DNA of 64,000 bases from Deltaproteobacteria bacterium (GCA_020056965.1 JAGVGT010000021.1:94717-158716), one strand, 5' to 3'. Counted from the stretch's first letter, positions 1 through 10,236 are shown. The notes: a model not told the origin generated them from the letters alone. Made by a program: numbers and translations.

Positions 1-49
1 TAGCCGATCGCTGAACAGCCAATTTGTTTGGTCGAAGTTTCGTTCAGGC

Positions 50-259
50 TCAGCCAAGCTCGGCCAGACGGCCACGCAGGAGATTCAGGCAAAGTTCACA
101 GCGCTGGACCCCTTGATCGTTGCCCTTCTGCTCGTAATACATCTGGTCCAGTTCCAGATTCTCCACCCCCAGGCGGAGGTCGCGGGACTGGGCGGTAACC
201 GGGCGGGTACGTAGCTCTTCGATCAGCCCCCGGGCTTCTTCCTCGTTTTTTACTTTCAT
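50..259 (-). CDS. small hypothetical protein
   Basis: A 69-residue charged protein that I cannot assign to a family. It begins 22 bases after the stop of the rluA-type gene on the same strand, with a weak purine-rich ribosome site (AAGAG) just before the ATG, so it is probably the last gene of that transcript. It has two cysteines spaced CxxC (RCELC) in the C-terminal half and no signal peptide or membrane segment. The composition looks like a real soluble protein, but no domain supports a function. Confidence 0.5.
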   Translation of the reverse strand: MKVKNEEEARGLIEELRTRPVTAQSRDLRLGVENLELDQMYYEQKGNDQGVQRCELCLNLLRGRLAELG

Positions 260-281
260 CTCTTTTTGTGCAATCCTCTTG

Positions 282-1322
282 CTAGTTAGCTGGTTCTGTG
301 CATATTTGCGCCAGTCTCGCCCGGGCCGTTATTTCCCAGCCCGGGAAATAATTCAGGTAACGGCGCAGATCCTCCGAAAACATCCTTGAAAAAAACAGCC
401 TTTCTGACTCACCGGGAAGCTTAAGTCGCAGGGCCCAGGCATGCAGGGTGTGATTGTGTGCCCCCAGTTCCTGAAAATCGACGGCGGTGAGTTCTCCTGC
501 GACTCTTTTCAAGAAGTAATGTCCATCATGGCCGTAAATTTTGTCGCCGACCACCGGGTAGCCAAGCTGAGCCAGATGGGCGCGAATCTGGTGGCGGCGG
601 CCGGTGACCAGTTCGGCCAGGACCAGCGAGGCGGTCGCTTCGGCGGCCAGGGTATGGAAAATTGTCCGGCAGGCTTTGCCGGTGGCCTCCGGCCACATGC
701 GACAGCGCAGCGCACTCTCAGGACGAACGGCCAGGGGTTGATCTGACTGCTTGGTGCCGAGCTCCATTTGACCCCGCACTACCGCCAGATAATATTTGCC
801 GGTGACCAGAGGCAGCAGCGGATTCTGCCAGCGCCGGCAGGCCTCTCGGTTGCGGGCGCAGAGGATGAGTCCGCTGGTTTCCCGGTCCAACCGGTGCAGG
901 GGGTGGATGTCTTCACCGTAATGACGGCCGAGGAGGTTGACCAAGGTATTGCGGACGATCAGACCGGTCCGGGAAACCGGAGTGCCGGCCGGTTTCCCGA
1001 TCAGCCGCAGATCGACGGTTTCCATAACCGGTTCGAAACAGGTCGGAACCTCCGGTTCGCTAAAGTCCACTGCCCGGTACTCAAGCCTGTCGTCAACCTC
1101 CACCATTTGTTCAGGGGTGCCGGTTTGGTTGTTCACGGAAACCAGCCCCCGGTTGATCAGTTCCCGCCACCGACTGGCCGAATGATAGGGAAATCGCGCG
1201 GTCAGGAGTTCAAGGAGGCAGCGGCCGCCATCGCCTTGGACCAGGCGACAATGCAGAAGCAAATCCGGTGCGTCTAGCAGAGAGCATTGAACAACCCTGT
1301 TGGCAACTGGTGAGATTTTCAT
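282..1322 (-). CDS. RluA-family pseudouridine synthase
   Basis: A 346-residue RNA pseudouridine synthase that isomerises uridines in rRNA or tRNA in the cytoplasm. An S4-like RNA-binding segment lies in the first ~90 residues. The catalytic domain shows the family motif HPLHRLDRETSG, whose Asp is the catalytic residue, and the later motif GRRHQIRAHLAQLGYP. The length is normal for RluA/RluC/RluD proteins. The exact target (RluA, RluC or RluD type) cannot be decided here, so no symbol is given. It follows the hybrid kinase gene by 31 bases on the same strand and may be read through from it. Confidence 0.9.
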   Translation of the reverse strand: MKISPVANRVVQCSLLDAPDLLLHCRLVQGDGGRCLLELLTARFPYHSASRWRELINRGLVSVNNQTGTPEQMVEVDDRLEYRAVDFSEPEVPTCFEPVMETVDLRLIGKPAGTPVSRTGLIVRNTLVNLLGRHYGEDIHPLHRLDRETSGLILCARNREACRRWQNPLLPLVTGKYYLAVVRGQMELGTKQSDQPLAVRPESALRCRMWPEATGKACRTIFHTLAAEATASLVLAELVTGRRHQIRAHLAQLGYPVVGDKIYGHDGHYFLKRVAGELTAVDFQELGAHNHTLHAWALRLKLPGESERLFFSRMFSEDLRRYLNYFPGWEITARARLAQICTEPAN

Positions 1323-1353
1323 TTGTCGGCAGCCAGGCGGTACTTCAGCACGA

Positions 1354-4300
1354 TCAGTTCGACTCCCTGGACCAGGTCGCCATCGTTATCTGGAGGTCTT
1401 GTTGCAGGTCGAGATATTGTTCCTCTCCCTTGGCTAGCGATGCAAGGGCCTCATGAATTTTTCCATCCTGACAGTGCTGCTCCAGCTCTCGCATCATCAA
1501 CTGCATGGCCTGGGCACCAAGGATAGCAGAGGAGCCGCTCAGTGCGTGGGCGAGCTGGCGGGCTGCTTCGGCCTGCTCTGCATTCAGGGCTTTCCTGATT
1601 GCGGTCAATTTCACCGGGGTGTCGTCCAAGAATATCTTGATGATCCGACCGGCTAGTGTACGGTCGCCGTTAAGCCTTTCCAGCATGATTTTAGCGATCT
1701 CTGGAAGATTGGTTGCCCCGGCTGTAGTGGGAGGTTTTGGCGGTGAGAACACAGGCGGGGTGAGATTAGTGGCCCCATCCAGCCACTTCTGGAGGATTTC
1801 GGCAAGCTTTTCCGGGGCCACCGGCTTGGAGATGAAATCATCCATTCCGGCCGCCAGGCACTTTTCTCGAGAACCGGCCATGGCATGGGCGGTCATGGCG
1901 ATGATAATGGCCTTGCTTTGGGTCGCCTGGTGCTCTTCCCGGAGCCGGATTTGTCTGGTTGCCTCGAACCCGTCCATCTCCGGCATCTCGCAATCCATGA
2001 GGACCAGGTCAAAAGTATCGCTACGCAGTGCCTCCAAGGCTTCCCTACCATTGGCGGCTAACTGGGTGTGACAGCCCAGTCTGGTCAGAATGGCGATTGA
2101 GACTTTTTGGTTGATCGGGTTGTCTTCAACCAAGAGGATACTGGCTCTGCGTCGACGCGCATCACTTAGAGGCTGACGGCCGCTGCTGTTCTTAGGCGCA
2201 ATGAGTTTCTCCCGGCGGTTGTGACTCAGGGTGCGCAAACAATCCCGTAGGCTTTCCTCATCAAGGGGTTTGGGAAGATAGCTGTCGAAGCCTCGCTCTC
2301 CAGAACCACCGGCAATAACCTGACTTTCCGGAGCAGTCATGATGACCAGGCGGGGATCCTGCAAGGTCTCGTCGGCACGAATCGCCGCCGCGACAGTGTG
2401 GGCATCGAACCCGCTACCCCCTTGATCAAAAAAGACGATTTGGAAGGGCTCTTCCTGGCCAGCGGTCTGGTGCAGTTTTTCCAATACGGTGCCGGTTGCT
2501 CCGGACATGGTTTCGACCTTTCGATAGCCCCACGCCCTGAACAGTTTGGCCAAGTGGTCACGATCCTTTTCGTTTTCATCAACAATCAGGATGCGGCAGT
2601 CATGTCCTCGCGACAGTTCCCGGGATTTTGGCGCGTCTGCTTCTCCGGGCTGGCGCTGGTCAAGCTTCACGGTAAACCAGAAACGTGAACCTCCACCCGG
2701 AGTGCTTTCCAGGCCGATTTCCCCGCCCATGATTTCCGCCAGTCGTTTGGAAATGGATAACCCCAGGCCGGTACCCCCGAATTTTCTGGTGCTGGAGGTG
2801 TCAGCTTGGTTGAATGGCTCAAACAGCCTGCTGCTCTGGTCAGCCGGAATCCCTACCCCGGTGTCTGTCACCGTGAATATTAAGGTGGCTTGGGAAGCGT
2901 CTTCGGCCTTCAGACCTACCTCCACTATTACCTTCCCCTGGTTGGTGAATTTGATAGCGTTATCGGCCAGGTTGAGGATGATCTGCCTTAGTCGGCCGGG
3001 ATCCCCGACCAACAGAGAAGGGGTATCAGGAGCGATGGTGATGGTAAAATCCAGATTTTTTTGCCTGGCCCGGAAAATCAGGAGATCGTAAACGTCTTCA
3101 AGGGTGTGGCGAAGATCGATTTCGAGTTTTTCCAGATCGAGTTTGCCCGCCTCGATTTTGGAAAAATCCAAAATATCGTTGATGATCGTCAGCAGCGATT
3201 CAGCGCTGGTCTGGATCGTTTCGGCGTAGTCCCTCTGGGTAACCGTGAGTTGAGAGTCGAGCAGCAGTCCGGTCATGCCGATGATGCCGTTCATGGGGGT
3301 GCGGATTTCATGGCTCATGTTGGCTAGAAATTCACTCTTCGCCTGGTTGGCGGCCTCGGCGGAATCGCGAGCCAGCCGCATTTCCTCGGCCTTTTTCCGG
3401 CCGGTAATATCGGAAAGAATGCCTTCCAGATATTTTGGCTCGCCCTTTTCGTTTTTGATAACGTGCGCGTTGATTTCCGCATGAAGGACGCTACCGTCCT
3501 GGCGCAGCATCTTGATTTCATACCCGACTACTGAGCCTTCAGTCACAACAGCCTTAATAAATTCATGCCTCTGCTCGGGGTTGAGGTAGAGTCTGCCCAA
3601 TTCCGGCAGATCGGCGATCATCCTCTCTGGTGAGCCATATCCGAAAATGCTGGCTAAAGCGGGGTTGGCCATCAACAGGTTGCCGGAGATGGAGCTTCGG
3701 AATATCCCCTCATTGGCGTTTTCGAAAATGGTCCGGTATTGTTCCTGGGCCGTTTCTGTTTCATTTTTCATCATATTAACTCGGTCGGCCAGGGCCATGG
3801 CCAGCAGAATCACGGTCATGGCTGATCCGTATTGGGGGCCGGAGAGTGTGAAGAAATTGGCCGGCAGAACCCCGAAGGCTCTTAGCGCGTTTAAGACCAC
3901 GCCTAGGAAAAACATGGACCAAGCGATCATGAACCAACGGGCCGGTCGGTATTGTTTGAGCAGACAGACGACTCCGCTGATCACGCTGGCAAACATGATG
4001 ACCATGGCCAGCAGCGAAGATGATTTAATGGCCAGGGAGTAATGGCCGCTCATAGATGCCCCGGCCGCAGCGAGGCAAAGGACAGACAAAAAGATCAGCA
4101 CTTTGTCCAGCAGGGGCGAATATCTGGAGAGAGTCAGAAATGATCTGGTGAATAGGCCAACGCCCATGGCCGCGAGGGCCACGGCCACCGGCATGGAGTA
4201 GTTGTTCCACCATACCAAGTCAGGCCAGAGATATTCGTATGCCGAACCGTTCATGATAATCTGATATGCGCCGAAACTGACAATGAAAAGGAGGTAGTAG

Positions 4301-4986
4301 AAGTAGTTGGCGTCACGGAGGGAAATCAACATCATGGCGCTATAAAGGATCATCACTAGAATGAATCCGTAGTACAGCCCCAGTCTGATCTGGTCTTCAT
4401 GGTCCTTTTGTTCGAAAGCGGTTTTGGACCAGATGGTCAGCGGCATAGTCATGGTGCTGTCTGATTGAAAACGCATATAGATTGGACCAGCTCCGCTCAG
4501 CACTGGCGGGAGCAGGAAGATGAAATTACGGTTCTTAATTTCCCGTTTGGAGAAGGGCAGCAGGTCTCCGGCCTTTTTTTCCAGATAATTCCCGTCCGGC
4601 TGGGGAAGGAAGATACTTATGGAATCCAGCAGTGGATAGGCAAGTTCTAGAAGCCACGGGTCACGGCCGTGCATGTCACCCTCTAGGTGAAATCGGGTCC
4701 AGTAAACGGAGGAGGAAAAGCCAAAATTGGGGGTTTTGGCTTTCGCTGGGAAATATTCACCGGCGAAATCAGCAGAGGAGATCTGGTCAAAGGTCAGGGC
4801 GCGTGATGAATCTTCCAGCAAATCCAGATGCGGGCCAAGAGAATAGGAGTTGGTCCCTGGTTCAAAGAGCAGCGGAGGAGCTGCCATGGCACTTCGGGGC
4901 CAGATTGACAACAGTCCCATGACGACCAGGATAAGCAGGGCCGGACGAAAGTGTGAAGATGCTTTTGGCGTGTAGGGTCTGGTCAC
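1354..4986 (-). CDS. hybrid sensor histidine kinase (7TMR-DISM, PAS, two receivers, HPt)
   Basis: A 1210-residue membrane phosphorelay kinase. Order: signal peptide (1-35); 7TMR-DISMED2-like periplasmic domain (~45-180, with VYWTRF); seven-helix 7TMR-DISM region (~205-400); PAS (~415-530); HisKA with the H-box [12 protein letters not shown] (His559); HATPase with GTGLGLS (~670-775); receiver 1 (~797-920, Asp854 in FFDQGG, an unusual acceptor context); receiver 2 (~948-1070, Asp998 in [11 protein letters not shown]); and an HPt domain with His1147 in AHALSGSS. This is a complete intramolecular relay. It is divergent from the NarL-type regulator gene 277 bases away, its likely partner. 7TMR-DISM sensors usually bind extracellular ligands such as carbohydrates; the ligand here is unknown. 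Confidence 0.92.
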   Translation of the reverse strand: MTRPYTPKASSHFRPALLILVVMGLLSIWPRSAMAAPPLLFEPGTNSYSLGPHLDLLEDSSRALTFDQISSADFAGEYFPAKAKTPNFGFSSSVYWTRFHLEGDMHGRDPWLLELAYPLLDSISIFLPQPDGNYLEKKAGDLLPFSKREIKNRNFIFLLPPVLSGAGPIYMRFQSDSTMTMPLTIWSKTAFEQKDHEDQIRLGLYYGFILVMILYSAMMLISLRDANYFYYLLFIVSFGAYQIIMNGSAYEYLWPDLVWWNNYSMPVAVALAAMGVGLFTRSFLTLSRYSPLLDKVLIFLSVLCLAAAGASMSGHYSLAIKSSSLLAMVIMFASVISGVVCLLKQYRPARWFMIAWSMFFLGVVLNALRAFGVLPANFFTLSGPQYGSAMTVILLAMALADRVNMMKNETETAQEQYRTIFENANEGIFRSSISGNLLMANPALASIFGYGSPERMIADLPELGRLYLNPEQRHEFIKAVVTEGSVVGYEIKMLRQDGSVLHAEINAHVIKNEKGEPKYLEGILSDITGRKKAEEMRLARDSAEAANQAKSEFLANMSHEIRTPMNGIIGMTGLLLDSQLTVTQRDYAETIQTSAESLLTIINDILDFSKIEAGKLDLEKLEIDLRHTLEDVYDLLIFRARQKNLDFTITIAPDTPSLLVGDPGRLRQIILNLADNAIKFTNQGKVIVEVGLKAEDASQATLIFTVTDTGVGIPADQSSRLFEPFNQADTSSTRKFGGTGLGLSISKRLAEIMGGEIGLESTPGGGSRFWFTVKLDQRQPGEADAPKSRELSRGHDCRILIVDENEKDRDHLAKLFRAWGYRKVETMSGATGTVLEKLHQTAGQEEPFQIVFFDQGGSGFDAHTVAAAIRADETLQDPRLVIMTAPESQVIAGGSGERGFDSYLPKPLDEESLRDCLRTLSHNRREKLIAPKNSSGRQPLSDARRRRASILLVEDNPINQKVSIAILTRLGCHTQLAANGREALEALRSDTFDLVLMDCEMPEMDGFEATRQIRLREEHQATQSKAIIIAMTAHAMAGSREKCLAAGMDDFISKPVAPEKLAEILQKWLDGATNLTPPVFSPPKPPTTAGATNLPEIAKIMLERLNGDRTLAGRIIKIFLDDTPVKLTAIRKALNAEQAEAARQLAHALSGSSAILGAQAMQLMMRELEQHCQDGKIHEALASLAKGEEQYLDLQQDLQITMATWSRESN

Positions 4987-5263
4987 TGAGAACTCCCTGT
5001 CATTTCAACGATATCGAAGTTGGTTTGCCGGTTTTTCAACAGGCCTGCATGCAGACTAAATTGCAGCTTTGATGCTGACTCATTCTTGGGACATGAACAC
5101 TTCAGGCCTTGGCGGATGAAATTGCGTCCTCGGGCTTGGTCTATTGAACGATCAACTGTTTCCAATGTTTACATTATTCGCGGATTCTGAGACAATATAT
5201 TTTGTTTAACCCGAGGCTGTGCTGGCTTGCTCTTCCGAGTAATCTCCCAAACAGGATATCCTG

Positions 5264-5947
5264 ATGAATGAAATCAGAATCGTGATGATCGAAGACCATC
5301 CTCTGGTTCTCGAAGCCGTCAAGCAGCTTTTCACCAACCGTAAAGACATAACGGTGATAGATTGCGTCTCTATGGGGGAGGAGGGATTGGCCCTGGTTAG
5401 AGAGAAGCGCCCTGATGTGGTCATTCTGGATATCTCACTTCCCGACGTGAGTGGCCTGGATCTGTGCCCGTTGATTCTGGAGATTGCCCCTGAAACCAAA
5501 GTGGTTTTCCTGTCCATGCACGATCAGGAATCTTATGTCCGACGGGCCTTGAACAGTGGCGCTATGGGGTACGTCCTCAAAACCGACAAACCTGACCGCC
5601 TGCTCGATGCCATCGATACGGTGATGAGATGCAAGTTTTATCTGAGTCCCGAAGTAAACGAGACTGTTATAAAGGGTTTTTTGGGCGAGAAGGGTGCGGC
5701 TGTAGGTGAAGTTGTGCCAGTCGGGCCGTTGTTACCAGCTGGCTTAAGTCATCGGGAGCTCCAGGTTCTGCAGATGATTCTGGGGGGGGCCGGCAACAAG
5801 CAGATTGCCGAACTCCTCTGCATCAGTCCCAAAACCGTCGAAAAGCATCGGGCCAACATCGTGGACAAAACCAAAGCCAAGACACCGATGTCGCTCCTTC
5901 GTTTTGCAATTAAAAATAATCTGGTCAGTATAGACAACGTCAACTAG
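5264..5947 (+). CDS. NarL/FixJ-family response regulator
   Basis: A 227-residue two-domain transcription factor. The N-terminal receiver has the acidic pair EDH near residue 10, phospho-acceptor Asp56 (VVILDISLPDVSG) and the Lys of LKTDKP. The C-terminal LuxR-type helix-turn-helix reads LSHRELQVLQMI...NKQIAELLCISPKTVEKH. AGGA precedes the ATG at suitable distance. Its divergent neighbour is the large hybrid kinase with a terminal HPt domain, so the HPt histidine is the probable phosphate donor. The shared 277-base spacer would hold both promoters, which suggests autoregulation (inference). Confidence 0.92.
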   Translation: MNEIRIVMIEDHPLVLEAVKQLFTNRKDITVIDCVSMGEEGLALVREKRPDVVILDISLPDVSGLDLCPLILEIAPETKVVFLSMHDQESYVRRALNSGAMGYVLKTDKPDRLLDAIDTVMRCKFYLSPEVNETVIKGFLGEKGAAVGEVVPVGPLLPAGLSHRELQVLQMILGGAGNKQIAELLCISPKTVEKHRANIVDKTKAKTPMSLLRFAIKNNLVSIDNVN

Positions 5948-6234
5948 CGATTTTTTGCTAGTGGGCAGCCCTTCTGGGTCAACCAATTCGTGCCTTTTTC
6001 AAAGCCGTCTAGTTCTTTCTGCTATGCCCTCTCCCCGGCATTATCATGACTTTATTAAGACTAATAGAACCTACCTAGGGGTCTTCCCCCACTTCCAAAT
6101 AGTCCGTTCCCTTATTCATTATTAGACCTGTTAGCTGATAAACTTTACTTAAATCGAAACTACCGTTTGCCTCAAGATTCTAACCTGGCAACTAGTGCTG
6201 ATGGTTATGTCAGTATCGGGATAGGAGGTTTTGA

Positions 6235-6495
6235 ATGCCACAGACTGACCTGGAAGAGCGACGCATATTCAATACATTGACAATATTCGCCCTGTTGATC
6301 CGTTGTCCCGCTGGTGAGGCCGGAAACGTTGGCAATTGCCCTTTTGCCGAATTCAGAAATGGTTACGGACTGGAGGAAAAATTCATGATCGCCGAAAGTA
6401 TCCCCGATGACAAATGCCGGGAGATGCTGGGTTATCATGACAACTGCCTGGTTGGCGTCTGTCGCGACCCCCGGCAAGTCAAGATGGCTGCATAG
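6235..6495 (+). CDS. small cysteine-containing hypothetical protein
   Basis: An 86-residue protein with a very good ribosome site: AGGAGG at 6223-6228, six bases before the ATG. It contains five cysteines (in RCPAG, NCPF, KCREM, NCLVG and VCRDP), spaced loosely enough for a metal or Fe-S site though no known cluster motif is seen. It has no signal peptide. It lies 150 bases upstream of a roadblock-like gene on the same strand and may share its transcript. I do not recognise a family. Confidence 0.6.
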   Translation: MPQTDLEERRIFNTLTIFALLIRCPAGEAGNVGNCPFAEFRNGYGLEEKFMIAESIPDDKCREMLGYHDNCLVGVCRDPRQVKMAA

Positions 6496-6645
6496 CCCAG
6501 CTGATTCATGAGATTTCGCTGCCTCGGAAGAGGTCGGCTGTAGTAGATCGGGGGGGCACTTCCCGTCCCATATGCCACCGATGTTAGTCGGTAGGCTAAT
6601 CCAGACTGGACGGGTCAGCATTGGAGCAGAAAGGGAGGTACTATC

Positions 6646-7170
6646 ATGGAACCTAAGGCCGATGAGAATGTTGAATGTTTCGACACCGGGGCAGCGTCTC
6701 TTGTGGGTCTTATGAATGAGCTGATCGATATCAAGGGTTATCGGGCTTCGGCCATAATGAGCTACGACGGGGAGGTGCTATATAGCAACTCCGATGTCGC
6801 AAGGGTAAATAATTACAATATCAGTGCAATGTTTGACGTATATAACGGCCTATTCGGGCACGCCTGTGGTCTTAGTGAGAAATCCGGTTTTGTTGCTTGC
6901 ACTGAGGTGGCGCTAAGGACCGGTGAAGAGGTTGTGGTGATTCGTTGTTCCGGCAAGGATTGCCTGGTGGGGATCCGTCTCTTTGTCTTGATCGAGGAGC
7001 GGGGCAACGTTGCAATCACGCAGAGAAGGCTGGGGAATTTACTGCCGCGGCTTATGCGGTGTCTGACTTGGGAACCTGATAATCTGGTGCCGCTGTATAT
7101 GCGAGAGGCGGCGTGGCGTCAGAATTGTGAAAATAGCACGCAAAACGGGAAGCCCGTCTCGGTGAATTGA
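6646..7170 (+). CDS. roadblock/LC7-like domain protein
   Basis: A 174-residue cytoplasmic protein whose first ~120 residues resemble the roadblock/LC7 fold: helix MNELIDIKGYRAS, strand AIMSYDGEVLYSNS, then NNYNISAMFDVYNGLF and later strands EEVVVIRC and LVGIRLFVL. In bacteria such proteins often partner small Ras-like GTPases (MglB type) or act as structural regulators. No GTPase gene is adjacent, so the partner is unknown. GGGAGG sits just upstream of the ATG. The C-terminal ~50 residues are polar and unassigned. A strong two-way terminator follows about 150 bases later. Confidence 0.6.
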   Translation: MEPKADENVECFDTGAASLVGLMNELIDIKGYRASAIMSYDGEVLYSNSDVARVNNYNISAMFDVYNGLFGHACGLSEKSGFVACTEVALRTGEEVVVIRCSGKDCLVGIRLFVLIEERGNVAITQRRLGNLLPRLMRCLTWEPDNLVPLYMREAAWRQNCENSTQNGKPVSVN

Positions 7171-7322
7171 AGTAGTTGGTGCAGGAAGGAGTATCGCGTG
7201 GTTTTCTTAGAGTTGGTTTTACTGTTCATCTGCGAGATGAATTGCTGGGCGCTTGCGGGTTGGTGTCAAGGTGGGGTTCCCTTGGTTGGGTGACCATCAC
7301 AAAATCACATTCTAGACACTGC

Positions 7323-7371
7323 TAACCAAAAAAGGGCGATGGAGATAGTGCTCCTCGCCCTTTTTTGGTTA
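7323..7371. terminator. bidirectional intrinsic terminator
   Basis: A perfect 17-bp inverted repeat (arms 7323-7339 and 7355-7371) with A-run and T-run inside the arms, so it works on both strands. It separates the roadblock-like gene (plus) from metV (minus). Confidence 0.92.
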
Positions 7372-7378
7372 GTGGCTA

Positions 7379-8047
7379 TTAAACAGTAAGATCGTCGCGA
7401 ACCTGCTTCCTGGGCCCGCCATGGCCGGCGGCACTCCAATCCCGGATCGGGGCAATACGACTCATGTCCTCTTTTCGACCGGTCCGATCCAGCCGATCAT
7501 GAATAGCCTGCCATATACACGGCACTTCCTTGTGAATTTCACACCGCCCTCCCACTGAACCGCCGCAGGGGCCATTCATCAGACTTTTCGCACAGCGAGC
7601 GACCGGGCAGAGCCCGCCGGTAAGGTGCAGGACACAGTTGCCACAACCGGCACACTGTTCAGTCCAGATGCCCTGGTCGGCAGAGCCACCGAAGAAGCTG
7701 GTGTTGACCCCGGGATAAACAACATCAAGGGGACGCAAGTTGGCAATGAAGTTCACCCCGACACCACAGGCCATTGACACAATGGCGTCATACTGACCAG
7801 CCCACTGATCAATGCCCTCAATGTATTCCCGGTCGCACTGCCGTACCAGAGTTGCTTCAATGGTTTCTAGAGTCCGCCCCTGCTTGCTGGCTCCCAGTCG
7901 GAGCAACGAGGCCAGGATCTCAACCTCCCTTTCGCCACCGGCGGAACATATCGACACACAACCCCGGCAACCCAGAACCAAGACCCGCTTAACCCCGGAG
8001 ACCATCTCGACTATTTCATCAACCGGCTTACGCTCTGCAATAATCAT
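7379..8047 (-). CDS. metV: MetV-type zinc/Fe-S subunit (MTHFR C-terminal domain)
   Basis: A 222-residue protein of the methylenetetrahydrofolate-reductase C-terminal (MetV) family. Two parts are visible: an N-terminal Rossmann-like segment with CRGCVSICSAGG, and a cysteine-rich C-terminal part CAGCGNCVLHLTGG...CPVARC then NGPCGGSVGGRCE. In acetogens MetV forms a complex with MetF and sometimes with HdrABC-MvhD. It overlaps the upstream mvhD stop by four bases (ATGA type), so the two are translationally coupled. A second MetV-like domain is fused to MetF at 41032-42570, so this stand-alone copy may serve another complex. Confidence 0.85.
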   Translation of the reverse strand: MIIAERKPVDEIVEMVSGVKRVLVLGCRGCVSICSAGGEREVEILASLLRLGASKQGRTLETIEATLVRQCDREYIEGIDQWAGQYDAIVSMACGVGVNFIANLRPLDVVYPGVNTSFFGGSADQGIWTEQCAGCGNCVLHLTGGLCPVARCAKSLMNGPCGGSVGGRCEIHKEVPCIWQAIHDRLDRTGRKEDMSRIAPIRDWSAAGHGGPRKQVRDDLTV

Positions 8048-8469
8048 TTTGCAGTTCCTCCATTAAAGGGGCTGGGCCCCATGCCTCTGGTCCTTTCGTC
8101 CAATTGCTTAACCGCCTCGACAAATTCCGGGTGAAAACCCCGGGGCAGGTGGAACATCTCGATTCTTTCACCCTCCACCCCGAGTTCATTCAAAGCTTTG
8201 CGAACCGCCAGAACCCGATGGGCGGCGCGCTGGCTGCCCATAAGGTTATGACATTCATTAACCGGACAACCCACGACACATACCCCGTCGGCGCCGTCTT
8301 CAAAGGCCTTAAGGATCGTGCTCACCTGCAGTTTGCCTGAGCAGAGCAATCTCTCGATCGTGGCGTTGGGAGGGAACCCATCATTTTTCAAGCCAGCCAA
8401 GCCCTCGGCAATGGCCTGTTGCGAGGTGTAGTGGCAACAGAAAACCCGTATGTCAGGAGTAAAACTCAT
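8044..8469 (-). CDS. mvhD: hydrogenase/Hdr-associated iron-sulfur subunit MvhD
   Basis: A 141-residue MvhD/FlpD-family protein, which carries a [2Fe-2S] cluster and passes electrons between a dehydrogenase module and HdrA. Family cysteines are visible: FCCHYTS near the start, LLCSGKLQ, and VVGCPVNECHNLMG. AGGAGA precedes the ATG. It sits between hdrC and metV, as in HdrABC-MvhD-MetFV loci, but no hdrA gene is present in this window. That implies HdrA is encoded elsewhere or that this is a reduced complex. Confidence 0.88.
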   Translation of the reverse strand: MSFTPDIRVFCCHYTSQQAIAEGLAGLKNDGFPPNATIERLLCSGKLQVSTILKAFEDGADGVCVVGCPVNECHNLMGSQRAAHRVLAVRKALNELGVEGERIEMFHLPRGFHPEFVEAVKQLDERTRGMGPSPFNGGTAK

Positions 8470-8481
8470 GGTTGTACTCTC

Positions 8482-9048
8482 CTAATTCCTGGTTCCGCAG
8501 GCGGCGATCAGCCGTTCGTCCTGGGATTCATTCATCTTGATGGCCTGGGCCGGACACTCGGAATAGCAAATGCCACAGCCCTTGCACTTCCTGGGGTCAA
8601 TTGTTGCCACCCCATGGGCGTCGATCTCGGGAATGCGCCACGGGCAGATTCGCACACAGGTCAGGCAAGAGACGCAGAGATCCCGCTCCACCCAGACGAC
8701 CTTGCCATTATCGCGGAGATCCTGTTCTGTGACCACGCCCTGATCCAGGGCCATTTCCCGAACCGCCGACATAATATCGACAAATCGGACATCCTGCGGG
8801 CAGACAAACACACACCCGCGGCACTTCGAGCAAAACCAGATCAATTCGGAGCTGAGCAGCTTGTCCTTAAGCCCCATTCTGATCATGTGAATGATCTTTC
8901 GGGGGTCAAAATCTGGAATGGCTTGGCTGACCGGACAGGCGCCACTGCAGGCGCCGCAGGAAAAACAGCTGTTCAGGTGCTCTCCCCCCGGCAGGGCGGT
9001 AACCTCGGCACTGAAGCCGGCGTTAATTTCCTTGCTGGTTATTGTCAT
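8482..9048 (-). CDS. hdrC: HdrC-like iron-sulfur protein
   Basis: An HdrC-type electron-transfer protein (188 residues from the chosen start). The N-terminal half holds two CxxCxxCxxxCP clusters (CFSCGACSGACP, then CSKCRGCVFVCP), as in HdrC. The C-terminal half adds a ferredoxin-like pair (CVSCLTCVRICP and CKGCGICYSECP), a common extension in sulfate reducers. I prefer the ATG at 9048 over the in-frame ATG at 9060, because GGGGT lies at proper distance before 9048 while nothing like a ribosome site precedes 9060. It heads the hdrC-mvhD-metV operon. Confidence 0.85.
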   Translation of the reverse strand: MTITSKEINAGFSAEVTALPGGEHLNSCFSCGACSGACPVSQAIPDFDPRKIIHMIRMGLKDKLLSSELIWFCSKCRGCVFVCPQDVRFVDIMSAVREMALDQGVVTEQDLRDNGKVVWVERDLCVSCLTCVRICPWRIPEIDAHGVATIDPRKCKGCGICYSECPAQAIKMNESQDERLIAACGTRN

Positions 9049-9217
9049 AACGTACCCCATGCAAAATTTTTAAAACTAATAAAATCAAAAGCCCCAAGCG
9101 AGGCGTTTTTATCGCAAAAACGGGCAGAATTGCCGAAAGCGGCTGAGGATGTTAACCAATGGCCCAGGCTTTGTCAACCAAGCCACAACCGGTGGACACC
9201 ACTCGCCAATGTAAAAT

Positions 9218-10192
9218 TTAGACCATGAAGCGGAACTCACCCTTGCCAAGGAGATCCTGAAGATGCAGGGCGCCCACCAGATGTCCGGCTTGATTGTGTA
9301 CGGGTAAAAAGGTTATTTCGTGGCGCTGCATGATGCTCAAGGCGTCGGCCGCCAGGAGTTGTTCGTCAATGGTCTTGGGCGCCCGGGTCATCACCTCGGC
9401 AATGGTCCGCATCGCGAGGGTATCGCCCCTGGATACCAGGCGGCGGATATCTCCGTCGGTTATAATCCCCAATAGATCTTCACCCGCCATTACCAAGACG
9501 GCGCCAAGGTTGCGCTCGTTCAGTACCGCCACGGCCTCTGCCAGGGTGCAGTCTGTCGCAATCACGGGAATCTGCTCTGCGGTAAGCATGACTTCCGAGA
9601 CCTTGACTTTCAACCGTTCACCGAGGCTACCGCCCGGGTGGTTCCTGCGAAAATCAGCCGCCTGAAACTTTTTGCAGTTCAAGAGGACCACCGCCAGGGC
9701 ATCGCCCATGGCCAGAGCGGCGGTGGTGCTCGACGTGGGCGCCAGCCCCAGTGGGCAAGCCTCGCGCGGCACCGCCACCTTCAAAACCGCATCTCCGTGG
9801 CCGGCCAAGGTCGAATTGGGATTGCCGGTCATGGCAATTACCTTCACCCCGCGACTTTTCAGACTGGGCAGCAGGAGGTTGAGTTCGCTGGTTTCGCCGC
9901 TGTATGAGATGGCCAGGACCACGTCATGGGGATCGACCGATCCCAAATCGCCATGCATGGCTTCAACCGGATGCAGGAACACCGAGGAGGTTCCCGTGCT
10001 GTTCAGAGTGGCGGCAATCTTCTGGCCGATAATTCCAGACTTGCCGATGCCGGTGATGACCACCCGACCAGGACTGGCCATGATCATGTCCACCGCCCGG
10101 TCGAAGGCTGAATCCAGTTGGTCGAGAAGGGCGTTGATGCCTTCTGCCTCAATCCGCAGAACTTCACGGGCCTGATCAAGATATGTTGCCAT
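9218..10192 (-). CDS. kdsD: arabinose-5-phosphate isomerase (KdsD/KpsF/GutQ)
   Basis: A 324-residue enzyme converting ribulose 5-phosphate to arabinose 5-phosphate, the first step of the Kdo branch for lipopolysaccharide. The sugar-isomerase (SIS) domain shows VVITGIGKSGIIGQKIAATLNS, ISYSGETSE and LAPTSSTTAALA. Two CBS domains follow (~200-320). This is the usual KpsF/GutQ/KdsD architecture and length, and it indicates a Gram-negative envelope. It is upstream of the hdrC operon on the same strand with about 170 bases between, so probably a separate unit. Confidence 0.93.
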   Translation of the reverse strand: MATYLDQAREVLRIEAEGINALLDQLDSAFDRAVDMIMASPGRVVITGIGKSGIIGQKIAATLNSTGTSSVFLHPVEAMHGDLGSVDPHDVVLAISYSGETSELNLLLPSLKSRGVKVIAMTGNPNSTLAGHGDAVLKVAVPREACPLGLAPTSSTTAALAMGDALAVVLLNCKKFQAADFRRNHPGGSLGERLKVKVSEVMLTAEQIPVIATDCTLAEAVAVLNERNLGAVLVMAGEDLLGIITDGDIRRLVSRGDTLAMRTIAEVMTRAPKTIDEQLLAADALSIMQRHEITFLPVHNQAGHLVGALHLQDLLGKGEFRFMV

Positions 10193-10236
10193 TGGTCAGA
10201 TTGAATATGTTGGTGCTTGAGTTAATAAGGTCTGGG

